A DNA stretch of 48,802 nucleotides, taken from Kocuria sp. p3-SID1428. Its GTDB lineage: Bacteria > Actinomycetota > Actinomycetes > Actinomycetales > Micrococcaceae. Below are positions 10,145 through 19,559 of this stretch, piece after piece. The DNA lies in assembly GCF_025149945.1 (NCBI RefSeq), contig NZ_JALXVH010000019.1, forward strand, positions 1-48,802, written 5' to 3'. Every line of letters starts with the position of its first letter. Within the stretch, counting starts at the first letter, position 1. The notes under the pieces are model-generated. The model was not told the DNA's origin, made no database searches, and was given only the letters and a program-made list of their open reading frames with translations. The position numbers were made by a program, and so were the translations under genes.

Positions 10145-10350
10145 ACTCCAAGCCGAACGGCCGTCGAGCACGGAACAATGGAGTCCTGTCGGCGGTTGCA
10201 CCCACCGACGGCCCAGAGAGGGCCATCCGGGCCCGGTCGCCGACCGGTTCGGACAACGCGGAGGCTGCGGCTTCCGCACGACCGAGGAGCCACATCATCA
10301 TCACCACCAAGACCCCTGTGTCCGTCAACGGAATCATTCGCTGGAAGGAC

Positions 10351-10713
10351 ATGGACCAGACTTCGGCGCAGGAGGCGCAGGCCGCTGAGGCCCGCCCCGT
10401 CGTGCTGCGTCAGGAGATCGGTGAGGTCCTGCGTTCGGTCCGCCAGCGGCAGGGCCGTACGCTGCGCGAGGTCTCCCACTCCGCGCGCGTCTCGCTGGGC
10501 TACCTGTCGGAGGTGGAGCGCGGGCAGAAGGAGGCATCCTCCGAGCTGCTCGCCTCGATCTGCGCCGCGCTCGACATCCCCGTCTCGGCAATGCTGCGCG
10601 AAGTCGCCGATCGCATCGCCGAGCTCGAGGGCAACTTCGCCCCGGACACCGTCCCGGCCGAGCTGCACGAGGAGTTCGGTTCGAGCTTCGCGAAGAGCCT
10701 CCCGGCCTCCTGA
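10351..10713 (+). CDS. clgR: XRE-family regulator, ClgR-like
   Basis: The 120-aa protein has a Cro/CI-type helix-turn-helix at about residues 22-77 ([38 protein letters not shown]). The motif and the location after pgsA and cinA and before DUF3046 and recA match ClgR, an activator of clp protease genes in actinobacteria. The ATG at 10351 has GGAAGG only 2 nt away, which is too close for good initiation. The in-frame peptide upstream ([11 protein letters not shown]) and a well-placed GAGGAG before AUC codons at 10294-10302 suggest the real start may be earlier, at GTG 10318 or an AUC. A 15-bp perfect hairpin follows the gene. Confidence 0.85.
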   Translation: MDQTSAQEAQAAEARPVVLRQEIGEVLRSVRQRQGRTLREVSHSARVSLGYLSEVERGQKEASSELLASICAALDIPVSAMLREVADRIAELEGNFAPDTVPAELHEEFGSSFAKSLPAS

Positions 10714-10766
10714 CGGCCCCGAGCCTCCCGCGGCGGTCCGATCGATCGCCGCCCCAAGACCAGTTG

Positions 10767-10800
10767 CAGGGCCCGGTGCCGAACTCGGCACCGGGCCCTG
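10767..10800 (+). terminator. 15-bp perfect hairpin after clgR (no U-tract)
   Basis: A perfect 15-bp stem (10767-10781 with 10786-10800) closes an AACT tetraloop 53 nt after the clgR stop. It is among the most stable hairpins in the window and separates clgR from the DUF3046 gene. The following bases are not T-rich. Confidence 0.65.
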
Positions 10801-10859
10801 GGCCGTACAGGAGTCCGAGGGATCCTGCACGGGCCACGTCGGAAGGAGCGACCCGCCGC

Positions 10860-11081
10860 ATGCGCGTGAGCAGGTTCAACGAGATGGTCGCCCACGAGTT
10901 CGGTGCCGCGCAGGGCCGGATCCTCGTGCGCGACACCGTGCTGGGCGCGCTCGGGCACCGCACGGCCGAGCAGGCCCTGGCCGAGGGGGAGGACCCCAAG
11001 GCTGTGTGGTTCGCGCTGTGCCGCGAGCAGCAGGTCCCGGAGTCCCGGCAGTGGGGGCCGGATCGCGAGCCGCGTCGGTGA
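10860..11081 (+). CDS. DUF3046 family small protein
   Basis: This 73-aa protein fits DUF3046, a small family found beside recA in actinobacteria. Typical elements are the MRVSRFNEMVAHEFG opening, the VRDTVLGALGHRTAEQAL core and EDPKAVWFALCREQQVPESR. The ATG at 10860 is preceded by GGAAGGAG (10841-10848). The function is unknown. It is followed by a 295-nt region holding the recA promoters. Confidence 0.88.
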   Translation: MRVSRFNEMVAHEFGAAQGRILVRDTVLGALGHRTAEQALAEGEDPKAVWFALCREQQVPESRQWGPDREPRR

Positions 11082-11116
11082 GCTGACCCGTCGCGACACG
11101 CGCAGGGACTCTGCAT

Positions 11117-11132
11117 TCGAAGAGGTGTTCGA
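11117..11132. promoter_or_regulatory. LexA (SOS) box upstream of recA
   Basis: TCGAAGAGGTGTTCGA matches the actinobacterial SOS consensus TCGAAC-N4-GTTCGA at 11 of 12 defined positions. A possible promoter overlaps it: TTCGAA (11116-11121), 17 nt, TATCGT (11139-11144). LexA binding here would block the -35. Confidence 0.8.
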
Positions 11133-11270
11133 ATCCGTTATCGTGGGCTGTGCGCCCGCTGGGCCGTCGGATTCCTCCGCCGCACGGCGTGCCGAGGTGC
11201 GATCGGCAGGCCCTGCAGGCTCCACAGCCGCTGATCGCATGCCCCGCCGGGGCAGTGATCCTGCAGCCCC

Positions 11271-11296
11271 CACGGTCCGTCTTGTGCTGTCGGACC
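11271..11296 (+). repeat. 26-nt element in the recA leader, shared with the lexA leader
   Basis: These 26 nt match 22611-22636 at 23 positions. The core is a near-perfect dyad, GGTCCG-N11-CGGACC. It lies 81-106 nt upstream of the recA start. It could be an operator or a leader RNA hairpin. Confidence 0.55.
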
Positions 11297-11309
11297 CCGT
11301 CCATATGTT
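11287..11309 (+). promoter_or_regulatory. PafBC/RecA-NDp-like promoter of recA
   Basis: CTGTCGGAC, 8 nt, then TATGTT resembles the mycobacterial LexA-independent DNA-damage promoter TTGTCRGTG-N8-TANNNT: six of nine positions in the first block, exact spacing, and a fitting -10. It lies about 70 nt before the recA start. Confidence 0.4.
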
Positions 11310-11376
11310 GGTGCGCAGCAGCACCGTCGGGCCCCTCGTCGAGCGGACCCGCCCCACGATCCACACGAGGTGAATG

Positions 11377-12504
11377 ATGGCTCCCAAGAAGTCCGCAGCT
11401 TCGGCTGCCTCCGGCGGCTCGGACCGCGAGCAGGCGCTCGAGACCGTCCTGGCCCAGATCGACAAGAGCTACGGCAAGGGCTCGGTCATGAAGCTGGGCG
11501 AGCGCCCGGCGCAGAAGGTAGAGGTCATCCCCACCGGCTCGATCGCCCTGGACGTCGCCCTCGGCACCGGCGGCTTCCCGCGCGGGCGCGTGGTGGAGAT
11601 CTACGGCCCTGAGTCCTCCGGCAAGACCACGGTCGCCCTGCACGCGGTGGCCAGCGTCCAGCGCGCCGGCGGCATCGCGGCCTTCATCGATGCCGAGCAC
11701 GCCCTGGATCCGGTCTACGCCCAGAAGCTCGGCGTGGACATCGACAACCTCCTGGTCTCGCAGCCGGACACCGGTGAGCAGGCCCTCGAGATCATGGACA
11801 TGCTGGTCGGCTCCGGCTCGATCGACATCGTCGTGGTCGACTCCGTGGCGGCCCTGGTGCCCAAGGCGGAGATCGAGGGAGAGATGGGCGATTCGCACGT
11901 CGGCCTGCAGGCCCGCCTGATGTCGCAGGCGCTGCGCAAGATCACCGGCCGTCTGTCGAGCTCCAACACGACCGCGATCTTCATCAACCAGCTGCGCGAG
12001 AAGATCGGCGTCATGTTCGGCTCCCCGGAGACCACCACGGGCGGCAAGGCGCTGAAGTTCTACGCCTCCGTGCGCGTGGACGTGCGCCGCATCGAGACCC
12101 TCAAGGACGGCGCGAACCCCGTGGGCAACCGCACCCGCGCCAAGATCGTCAAGAACAAGATGGCCCCGCCGTTCAAGCAGGCCGAGTTCGACATCCTCTA
12201 CGGCCAGGGCATCTCCACCGAGGGCGGTCTGATCGACCTCGGCGTGGAGCAGGGCATCGTCAAGAAGTCCGGTGCTTGGTACACGTACGAAGGCGACCAG
12301 CTCGGGCAGGGCAAGGAGAACTCGCGCCGGTTCCTCAAGGACAACCCGGAGCTGGCCGAGGAGATCGAACAGCGTCTGCTGGTCAAGCTCGGCATCGTCG
12401 AGGATCCGAACCAGGAGGTCGATCAGGACGCCATCGCCACCGCGGGCATCGACGCCCCGCTGGGCGGCGACTCGGAGAAGGCCTCGGCAGACGCCGCGTT
12501 CTGA
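11377..12504 (+). CDS. recA: Recombinase RecA
   Basis: RecA forms filaments on single-stranded DNA, catalyses strand exchange and triggers LexA self-cleavage. The 375-aa protein has Walker A GPESSGKT (77-84), the [18 protein letters not shown]alker B/loop 1 region, loop 2 near [13 protein letters not shown], and the usual acidic C-terminus. No intein is present. Two ATGs stand in a row (11374 and 11377); the second has better spacing (6 nt) from GAGG at 11367-11370. The upstream region has an SOS box and a second DNA-damage promoter candidate. A GC-rich hairpin at 12528-12567 separates it from recX. Confidence 0.98.
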   Translation: MAPKKSAASAASGGSDREQALETVLAQIDKSYGKGSVMKLGERPAQKVEVIPTGSIALDVALGTGGFPRGRVVEIYGPESSGKTTVALHAVASVQRAGGIAAFIDAEHALDPVYAQKLGVDIDNLLVSQPDTGEQALEIMDMLVGSGSIDIVVVDSVAALVPKAEIEGEMGDSHVGLQARLMSQALRKITGRLSSSNTTAIFINQLREKIGVMFGSPETTTGGKALKFYASVRVDVRRIETLKDGANPVGNRTRAKIVKNKMAPPFKQAEFDILYGQGISTEGGLIDLGVEQGIVKKSGAWYTYEGDQLGQGKENSRRFLKDNPELAEEIEQRLLVKLGIVEDPNQEVDQDAIATAGIDAPLGGDSEKASADAAF

Positions 12505-12527
12505 GCAGCTGCCGGACATGTCGCGCT

Positions 12528-12567
12528 GAGCACGCCCCCATCGCCGGCCCGGGCGACGGGGGCGCTC
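12528..12567 (+). terminator. Hairpin between recA and recX (no U-tract)
   Basis: GAGC, a 2-nt bulge, GCCCCC, a mismatch and TCGCC (12528-12545) pair with 12552-12567. It would terminate or attenuate recA transcription before recX. Confidence 0.5.
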
Positions 12568-12662
12568 GCGCGGGCACTGTCGATCAGCGGCAGGCACTGC
12601 TGCGCTGTGACTGCCGAGAAGCGATTGTCGAGAAGAGACAGAGATCAGGAGCACCGATCCTC

Positions 12663-13382
12663 GTGGATCCAGATGACCTCCCTGTGCAGGACAGCGATCA
12701 GCTGCCGCAGGACAGCCTGGAGGACGAGCTCGGCGATTCAGATTACGACCGCCGTCGTCTGAGGGCGCAGCAGCGCGCCCGGCGCATGGGCCGTGCGGTG
12801 CGCAGCGACCGCTCCAAAGCCGCCGACCCCGTGGAGGCCGCTCAGCAGCAGGAGCAGGTGCACGAGGCGGCGCGGGAGATCGTTCTGCGCCAGCTCACCG
12901 CCTCGGCCAAGTCGCGTCAGCAGCTCGAGGACAAGCTCGCCGACAAGGACATCCCGGAGCCGGTGGCCCGGGCCGTGCTGGATCGCTTCGAGCAGGTCGA
13001 GCTCGTGGACGACCAGGCCTTTGCGCAGTCCTATGTCCGGCAGCGCGCGGAATCCCGCAAGCTCGCCCGGCCGGCTTTGCGCATGGAGCTGCAGCGCAAG
13101 GGCGTCGATCCCGGGCTCGTCGAGCAGGCCCTGGCCCAGCGCAGCGATGAGGACGAGCGGGCGGATGCCGTGGAGCTCGCGCGGCGCAAACTGCCGTCGG
13201 GCCCGGCGCTGCAGGAGCAGCTGGCCGATCGGAATGCCAAGCAGAAGCTCATCCGCCGCATGGTCTCGGCCCTGGCCCGCAAGGGCTACGCACCGGGGCT
13301 GGCCTTCGAGGTCGTGCGCGGCGTGCTGGAGGATCACGGCACCGGCGACGACGGCCTGCTCGAGGAGCCGGGCAGCATGTGA
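12663..13382 (+). CDS. recX: Regulatory protein RecX
   Basis: RecX binds RecA filaments and inhibits recombinase and coprotease activity. The 239-aa protein has a charged N-terminus of about 70 residues, then three-helix repeats typical of the family: EIVLRQLTASAKSRQQLEDKL, LDRFEQVELVDDQAFAQSYV with ARPALRMELQRKGV, and KLIRRMVSALARKGYAPGLAF. The GTG at 12663 is taken because it is the only in-frame ATG/GTG/TTG near AGGAG (12647-12651). It lies 158 nt after recA, separated by a hairpin, so expression may partly depend on read-through. Confidence 0.88.
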   Translation: MDPDDLPVQDSDQLPQDSLEDELGDSDYDRRRLRAQQRARRMGRAVRSDRSKAADPVEAAQQQEQVHEAAREIVLRQLTASAKSRQQLEDKLADKDIPEPVARAVLDRFEQVELVDDQAFAQSYVRQRAESRKLARPALRMELQRKGVDPGLVEQALAQRSDEDERADAVELARRKLPSGPALQEQLADRNAKQKLIRRMVSALARKGYAPGLAFEVVRGVLEDHGTGDDGLLEEPGSM

Positions 13383-13439
13383 GCCGGGCGGCCGACGCCA
13401 TGGGCGCGGCTGGTGCAGCGGGAGATTTGACCGGCTCAC

Positions 13440-13445
13440 TATCCT
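13440..13445 (+). promoter_or_regulatory. -10 element, leaderless miaB promoter
   Basis: TATCCT ends 6 nt before the miaB GTG and no SD is present, so the transcript probably begins at the start codon. Confidence 0.5.
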
Positions 13446-13451
13446 TGTCGC

Positions 13452-15001
13452 GTGACTCCGCGCCCCGATTCCGCCCAGACAGGCCCCTCCACGCTCGCCC
13501 CCGAGATCCCCGTGCTCGAGGCGCCGCGCTCCTACGAGGTGCGCACCTTCGGCTGCCAGATGAACGTGCACGACTCCGAGCGGATCTCCGGGATGCTCGA
13601 GACCGCCGGCTACGTCCCCGCCCAGCCGGAGGACGAGCCGGACCTCATCGTGTTCAACACCTGTGCGGTGCGCGAGAACGCGGACAACAAGCTCTACGGC
13701 AACCTCTCCCAGCTCGTGGGCCCCAAGAAGCGCAATGAGCGCATGCAGGTGGCCGTGGGCGGATGCCTGGCGCAGAAGGACCAGGACCGGATCCTGGAGA
13801 CCTCGCCGGTCGTCGACGTCGTCTTCGGCACGCACAACATCGGCTCCCTGCCGACCCTGCTCGAACGCGCCCGGCACAACCAGGATGCCCAGATCGAGAT
13901 CCTCGAGTCCCTGGAGACCTTCCCCTCGGCGCTGCCGACCAAGCGCGACCAGGCCTACGCGGGCTGGGTCTCGATCTCGGTGGGGTGCAACAACACGTGC
14001 ACGTTCTGCATCGTTCCGTCGCTGCGGGGCAAGGAGGAGGACCGCCGCCCCGGCGACATCCTGGCCGAGGTGCAGGCGCTCGTGGATCAGGGCGCGGTCG
14101 AGATCACCCTGCTGGGCCAGAACGTGAACTCCTACGGCGTATCCTTCGGCGACCGCCAGGCGTTCTCGAAGCTGCTGCGCGCCTGCGGAGAGATCGAGGG
14201 CCTGGAGCGCGTGCGCTTCACGTCTCCGCACCCGGCGGCGTTCACCGATGACGTCATCGACGCCATGGCCGAGACGCCCAACGTCATGCCGCAGCTGCAC
14301 ATGCCGCTGCAGTCCGGCTCGGACCGCGTGCTCAAGGACATGCGCCGGTCCTACCGCTCGTCGAAGTTCCTGCGGATCCTGGAGAAGGTCCGCGAGCAGA
14401 TCCCGCATGCGGCGATCACCACGGACATCATCGTGGGTTTCCCCGGCGAGACCGAGGAGGACTTCCAGGACACCCTGGACGTCGTGGAGCGCTCCCGCTT
14501 CTCCTCGGCCTTCACCTTCCAGTACTCGGTCCGCCCGGGCACTCCGGCCGGTGAGCGCGAGGACCAGCTGCCCAAGGAGGTCGTGCAGGAGCGCTATGAG
14601 CGCCTGGTGGCCCTGCAGGACCGGATCGCGGCGGAGGAGAACGAGCAGATTGTCGGAGGCAGCCTGGAGCTGCTCGTCACCGCGGACACCGGGCGCAAGT
14701 CGGGGGAGACTCACCGGCTCTCCGGTCGTGCCCCGGACCAGCGCCTCGTGCACTTCTCCGTTCCGGAGGGCCAGCCGGTCCCGCGACCCGGAGACTTCGT
14801 GACCGTGCCGGTGACCCGTGCGGCCGCCTACCATCTGATCGCCGATCCCGGGCCCGGCCAGTACTCGCTGCGCCGCTCGCGCGGCGGGGACGCGTGGGAG
14901 CGCGAGCAGGCGGCCTCCTGCGGCACCCCGACGGGCGGGGCCTCCGGCGGCACCGCGGGCGCGGTGAGCCTCGGGATGCCGTCGCTGCCCGTGCGCGGGG
15001 C

Positions 15002-15005
<4 letters not shown>
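13452..15005 (+). CDS. miaB: tRNA-2-methylthio-N6-dimethylallyladenosine synthase
   Basis: MiaB is a radical-SAM enzyme that adds the 2-methylthio group to i6A37 of tRNA. The 517-aa protein has the N-terminal UPF0004 domain with Cys35 (FGCQMN), Cys71 (NTCAVRE) and Cys105 (GGCLAQ) for the auxiliary Fe-S cluster. The radical-SAM motif CxxxCxxC is at Cys179, Cys183 and Cys186, and a TRAM domain lies near 425-480. A Gly/Ala-rich tail of about 40 residues follows. The GTG at 13452 fits a leaderless start. The gene overlaps miaA by 4 nt, and MiaA makes its substrate, so the pair forms one pathway. Confidence 0.95.
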
Positions 15006-15949
<944 letters not shown>

Positions 15950-15994
15950 CATTCTGGGGTGGACGCCCGCACACCGACCCAGGAGGACGACCCC

Positions 15995-16966
15995 GTGACT
16001 GCCGAGACCACCACAGAGACGGCCTCCGGGACCGCCGCAGCGCAGGAGGCGCCGTCGGTCTTCGGCGAGCTCAGCGGGATGGAGTTCCTCAAGGGCCACG
16101 GCACGGGCAACGACTTCGTGCTCGTCGCCGATCCGGAGGGGCAGCTGCTGCTGGGCGACGACGTCGTCCGGCTGGCCTGCGACCGCCATCGGGGGATCGG
16201 CGGCGACGGCTTCATCCGCATCGTCCGCTCGGCCGCTCTGCCCGAGGGCCGCGAGCTGCTCGAGCAGGACCCATCGGCCGAGTGGTTCATGGACTACCGC
16301 AACGGCGACGGCTCGATCGCCGAGATGTGCGGCAACGGCGTGCGAGTGTTCGTCCGGGCGCTGCTGCAGCAGGGGCTGGTGGAGCTGGGCGAGGGCGCCA
16401 TGCTGCGCATCGGCACGCGCGGCGGTCTCAAGACCGTTGCGGCAACTGCCGACGGCTTCGCCGTGGACATGGGGCCGTGGGGCTTCATCGACGGCGATCG
16501 GGCGCGCGAGCGAGGTTCCGATGCCGTCGTCACGGCACAGGGCCTGAAGGTCCCGCGCCCGGGCGTCTCGATCACCATGGGCAACCCGCACACCGTGGTG
16601 GCCCTGGCCGAGGGCGAGAAGCTCGATCACCTGCAGCTGTGGACCGAGCCGGAGGTCCGGCCCGTCCCGCCGGAGGGCACGAACGTCGAGTTCGTGGTCC
16701 CGGGCGACGACGAGGGAGACGGCATCGGCCGCCTGCGCCTGCGCGTCCACGAGCGCGGTGCGGGGGAGACACAGTCCTGCGGGACCGGCGCCTGCGCGGC
16801 CGCTGCTGCGACCCGGTTCTGGGCCGGGGCCTCGGCACCGGATGAGTACCTGGTGCAGGTCCCCGGCGGCATCGTCTCGGCGACCTTCGTGGCCGGGCCG
16901 GGCGGAGCTGAGCACGTGGTGCTGGCCGGGCCTGCCGAGATCGTGGCGCGGGGGGTCTTCGCCTGA
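15995..16966 (+). CDS. dapF: Diaminopimelate epimerase
   Basis: DapF interconverts LL- and meso-diaminopimelate, supplying peptidoglycan and lysine. The 323-aa protein has both catalytic cysteines, Cys112 in EMCGNGVR and Cys262 in QSCGTGACA, plus GHGTGNDF at the domain start and GNPHTV mid-protein. The GTG at 15995 is preferred because AGGAGGA (15981-15987) is 7 nt upstream. Another in-frame GTG at 15959 lies 6 nt after TAGCAT (15947-15952) and would give a leaderless form 12 residues longer. About 25 extra residues precede the conserved domain in either case. It follows miaA by 45 nt. Confidence 0.95.
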   Translation: MTAETTTETASGTAAAQEAPSVFGELSGMEFLKGHGTGNDFVLVADPEGQLLLGDDVVRLACDRHRGIGGDGFIRIVRSAALPEGRELLEQDPSAEWFMDYRNGDGSIAEMCGNGVRVFVRALLQQGLVELGEGAMLRIGTRGGLKTVAATADGFAVDMGPWGFIDGDRARERGSDAVVTAQGLKVPRPGVSITMGNPHTVVALAEGEKLDHLQLWTEPEVRPVPPEGTNVEFVVPGDDEGDGIGRLRLRVHERGAGETQSCGTGACAAAAATRFWAGASAPDEYLVQVPGGIVSATFVAGPGGAEHVVLAGPAEIVARGVFA

Positions 16967-17015
16967 GGCCGAGGGCAGCGGCGGGGCGACTCGCGCATCG
17001 GGCCCCTTCTGCCGA

Positions 17016-17034
17016 CGGGACACGGGGCGTCCCG
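17016..17034. terminator. Small hairpin between convergent dapF and methyltransferase genes
   Basis: CGGGAC (17016-17021) pairs with GTCCCG (17029-17034) across a 7-nt loop. It lies between two converging genes and could act in both directions, but the stem is short. Confidence 0.3.
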
Positions 17035-17035
17035 C

Positions 17036-17662
17036 TCAGCCTCGGGAGACCGTGAGGATGCGGAAGCCCTTGGAGGTGGCCTCCCGGCGCACGGTCCAGA
17101 GGCCCTCGGCGGCCTGCGGCAGGGCGTCGGCGACCCAGGACTGCAGGGAGTCGGCCCCCAGGTTCTTCTGCACCACCAGCCACGCGGTGCCGCCGTCGGC
17201 CAGTCGAGGCAGCCACAGCAGCAGCAGCTCGTGCAGGGCGTCCTTGCCGATGCGGATCGGGGGATTCGTCCAGATCGTGTCGTAGCGCCGGTCGCCGGGG
17301 ACCTCCTCCGGGCGCAGCGCCTCCACACCGCTGAGTCCGGCAGCCGCGGCGTTGTCGCGGGTCAGTCCCAGGGAGCGGTCGTTGACGTCCACGGCGGTCA
17401 CGCGCGCACCGGTCTGCGCCGACTGCGCCATGGCGATCGCCACGGGGCCCCAGCCGCAGCCCAGATCCAGCAGCTGCGTCCCGGTCGGATCGGGGACCTC
17501 CTCGAGCAGGATCGCGGTGCCCTTGTCCAGGCCCTTGGGGGAGAACACCCCGCCGGCGGTCTCGACGGTGACCTCTCTCCCGCGCAACTCCACGCGGATC
17601 CGCGAGCGGCGCTCCTCGTCCTGCGGGGTCGTGAAGTAGTGGGCGCCAGGGGTCTCGGACAT
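17036..17662 (-). CDS. Class I SAM-dependent methyltransferase (RsmC/RlmG-like)
   Basis: This 208-aa protein has a Rossmann methyltransferase fold: motif I LLDLGCGWGPVAIAMA, the acidic end of strand 2 (TAVDVNDRSL), and motif IV NPP in WTNPPIRIGK. The NPP motif with the FSPKGLDKGTAILL lead-in is typical of RsmC/RlmG-like enzymes that methylate guanine N2 in rRNA. The target cannot be fixed from sequence. The ATG at 17662 lies 7 nt after a TACCAT hexamer (minus strand), so it may be leaderless; an earlier in-frame ATG is at 17671. It is the only minus-strand gene between miaB and dinG. Confidence 0.85.
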   Translation of the reverse strand: MSETPGAHYFTTPQDEERRSRIRVELRGREVTVETAGGVFSPKGLDKGTAILLEEVPDPTGTQLLDLGCGWGPVAIAMAQSAQTGARVTAVDVNDRSLGLTRDNAAAAGLSGVEALRPEEVPGDRRYDTIWTNPPIRIGKDALHELLLLWLPRLADGGTAWLVVQKNLGADSLQSWVADALPQAAEGLWTVRREATSKGFRILTVSRG

Positions 17663-17669
17663 GGGGTCC

Positions 17670-17675
17670 ATGGTA
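17670..17675 (-). promoter_or_regulatory. -10 element of the methyltransferase gene
   Basis: On the minus strand TACCAT ends 7 nt before the ATG at 17662; there is no SD. This fits the leaderless pattern. Confidence 0.35.
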
Positions 17676-17771
17676 GGGGCAGGCTGCTCGCTGCTGACGG
17701 CGGCGCTCACCGGGCCGACGCGGAGGCCTTCCACCGGAGCCGTCGCGGAACAATCCGCGTCCGCGGTGCGC

Positions 17772-17779
17772 TATACCCT
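17772..17779 (+). promoter_or_regulatory. -10 region upstream of hflX
   Basis: TATACCCT contains two overlapping -10-like hexamers (TATACC, TACCCT). A 5' UTR of about 60 nt would follow. No convincing -35 is seen. Confidence 0.4.
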
Positions 17780-17847
17780 TGATCGAGCCTCTGCGTCCTC
17801 GCTCCGCGGGACCTCGCACGGCACTTCAGACCATTCGAAAAGGATCC

Positions 17848-19557
17848 ATGACCCACAGCTCCGACCGCGCTGCCGAGCCCACCGGCACCACGCCCACCGA
17901 TCAGCAGCTCGAGGACGTCGTCGCTCGGGTGCTCTCGCGCGCCCAGCAGCGTCGTGACCAGGACGGCCAGCCCGATTCCGCCGCGGAGACCCCGGAGCCG
18001 GCCGCAGAGGATCCGGCAGGCACCGGGCGCCGCGACGTCCTCAGCGGCCGCGCCCGCGAGCTCGCCGGGAGATCCGTGCACACGGACGCCGACGGCGAGC
18101 AGCTGGAGCTCTCCGAGCGCCAGTCGCTGCGCCGTGTGGCGAACCTGTCCACCGAGCTCGAGGACATCACCGAGGTCGAGTACCGCGAGCTGCGCCTGGA
18201 GAAGGTCGTGCTCGCCGGACTGTGGACCACGGGACCGGCCTCCGAGGCCGAGAACTCCCTGCGCGAGCTGGCAGCCCTGGCAGAGACCGCCGGCTCCGAG
18301 GTCCTCGACGGCATCATCCAGCGCCGCACCAACCCGGACCCGGCGACCTACCTCGGCTCGGGCAAGGCCCTGGAGCTCAAGGACATCGTGGCCGCCACCG
18401 GGGCGGACACCGTCGTCGTGGATGAGGAGCTGGCCCCGTCCCAGCGTCGCGCCCTGGAGGACGTCGTCAAGGTCAAGGTGATCGACCGGACCGGCCTGAT
18501 CCTGGACATCTTCGCCCAGCACGCCAAGTCCAAGGAGGGCAAGGCCCAGGTCGAGCTCGCCCAGCTCGAGTACATGCTCCCCCGCCTGCGCGGCTGGGGC
18601 GAGAGCCTCTCGCGCCAGGCGGGCGGTCGCGCCGCGGGCGGCGAGGGCATCGGCTCGCGCGGACCTGGTGAGACCAAGATCGAGATGGACCGCCGCCGCA
18701 TCCGCGCGCGCATGGCCAAGCTGCGACGCGAGATCGCCGCCATGAAGCCCTCGCGCGAGGCCAAGCGGATGAACCGCCGCCGCAATTCCGTGCCCTCCGT
18801 GGCGATCGCCGGGTACACGAACGCGGGCAAGTCCTCGCTGCTCAACCGGCTCACGGATGCGGGCGTGCTCGTGGAGAACGCGCTGTTCGCCACCCTGGAC
18901 CCCACCGTCCGCAAGGCGCAGACGCCGGACGGCATCGGCTACACGCTCTCGGACACGGTCGGGTTCGTGCGCTCGCTGCCCACGCAGCTGGTCGAGGCCT
19001 TCCGCTCCACGCTCGAGGAGGTCGCCGATTCGGATGTGATCGTCCACGTGGTCGATGCCTCCCACCCGGATCCCGAAGGCCAGATCCGCGCGGTCCACGA
19101 GGTCCTGGCGGACATCGAGGCCCTGGATCTGCCGGAGATCATCGCCCTGAACAAGGCCGATGCCGCTGACCCCTACGTGGTGCAGCGGATGCGCAACACC
19201 CACCGAGACGTCGTGGTGGTCTCGGCGCGCACGGGCGAGGGGATCGACGAGCTCAAGCAGCGCGTCGCCGAGGCCATCCCGCGTCCGGATCATGTGCTGG
19301 ATCTGCTGGTGCCGTACACGGACGGCGACATCGTCTCCCGTCTGCACGGCTGGGACGCCGAGATCCTGCGCACCGAGTACCTGGAAGAGGGCACCCACCT
19401 GCTCGTGAAGGTGCGCGAGGACCTGGCAGGCGAGCTGCAGCGCTATATCTGGCAGGACGCCGCCCAGTTCGGGCAGGGCATCGCCGGAGACGGCACGGAC
19501 ACCAAGACCGCGGAGGATCCCGCCGAGCAGACGGTCTCCGGGGCGGAGGCGCGCTGA
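17848..19557 (+). CDS. hflX: Ribosome-associated GTPase HflX
   Basis: HflX is a GTPase that splits stalled ribosomes. The 569-aa protein has a variable N-terminus (about 100 residues), the HflX nucleotide-binding domain with YLGSGKALELKDIV, and the Gly-rich GGRAAGGEGIGSRGPGE linker. The GTPase domain has G1 GYTNAGKSS (from residue 322), G3 DTVGFVR, G4 NKAD and G5 VSARTGEG. The ATG at 17848 has AAAAGGA close upstream (3-nt gap). It overlaps no gene but ends 2 nt before dinG, so the two are probably one transcript. Confidence 0.93.
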   Translation: MTHSSDRAAEPTGTTPTDQQLEDVVARVLSRAQQRRDQDGQPDSAAETPEPAAEDPAGTGRRDVLSGRARELAGRSVHTDADGEQLELSERQSLRRVANLSTELEDITEVEYRELRLEKVVLAGLWTTGPASEAENSLRELAALAETAGSEVLDGIIQRRTNPDPATYLGSGKALELKDIVAATGADTVVVDEELAPSQRRALEDVVKVKVIDRTGLILDIFAQHAKSKEGKAQVELAQLEYMLPRLRGWGESLSRQAGGRAAGGEGIGSRGPGETKIEMDRRRIRARMAKLRREIAAMKPSREAKRMNRRRNSVPSVAIAGYTNAGKSSLLNRLTDAGVLVENALFATLDPTVRKAQTPDGIGYTLSDTVGFVRSLPTQLVEAFRSTLEEVADSDVIVHVVDASHPDPEGQIRAVHEVLADIEALDLPEIIALNKADAADPYVVQRMRNTHRDVVVVSARTGEGIDELKQRVAEAIPRPDHVLDLLVPYTDGDIVSRLHGWDAEILRTEYLEEGTHLLVKVREDLAGELQRYIWQDAAQFGQGIAGDGTDTKTAEDPAEQTVSGAEAR

Positions 19558-19559
19558 GC

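Noticed and set aside
10236..10265. ClgR-like binding site GTTCG-N6-GCGGA upstream of clgR
   Set aside because: The half-site spacing is one base short of the motif as I remember it, and the match is partial, so autoregulation is not supported by sequence.
13427..13445. TTGACC (13427-13432) as -35 for miaB
   Set aside because: The spacer to TATCCT is only 7 nt, far below the usual 16-19.
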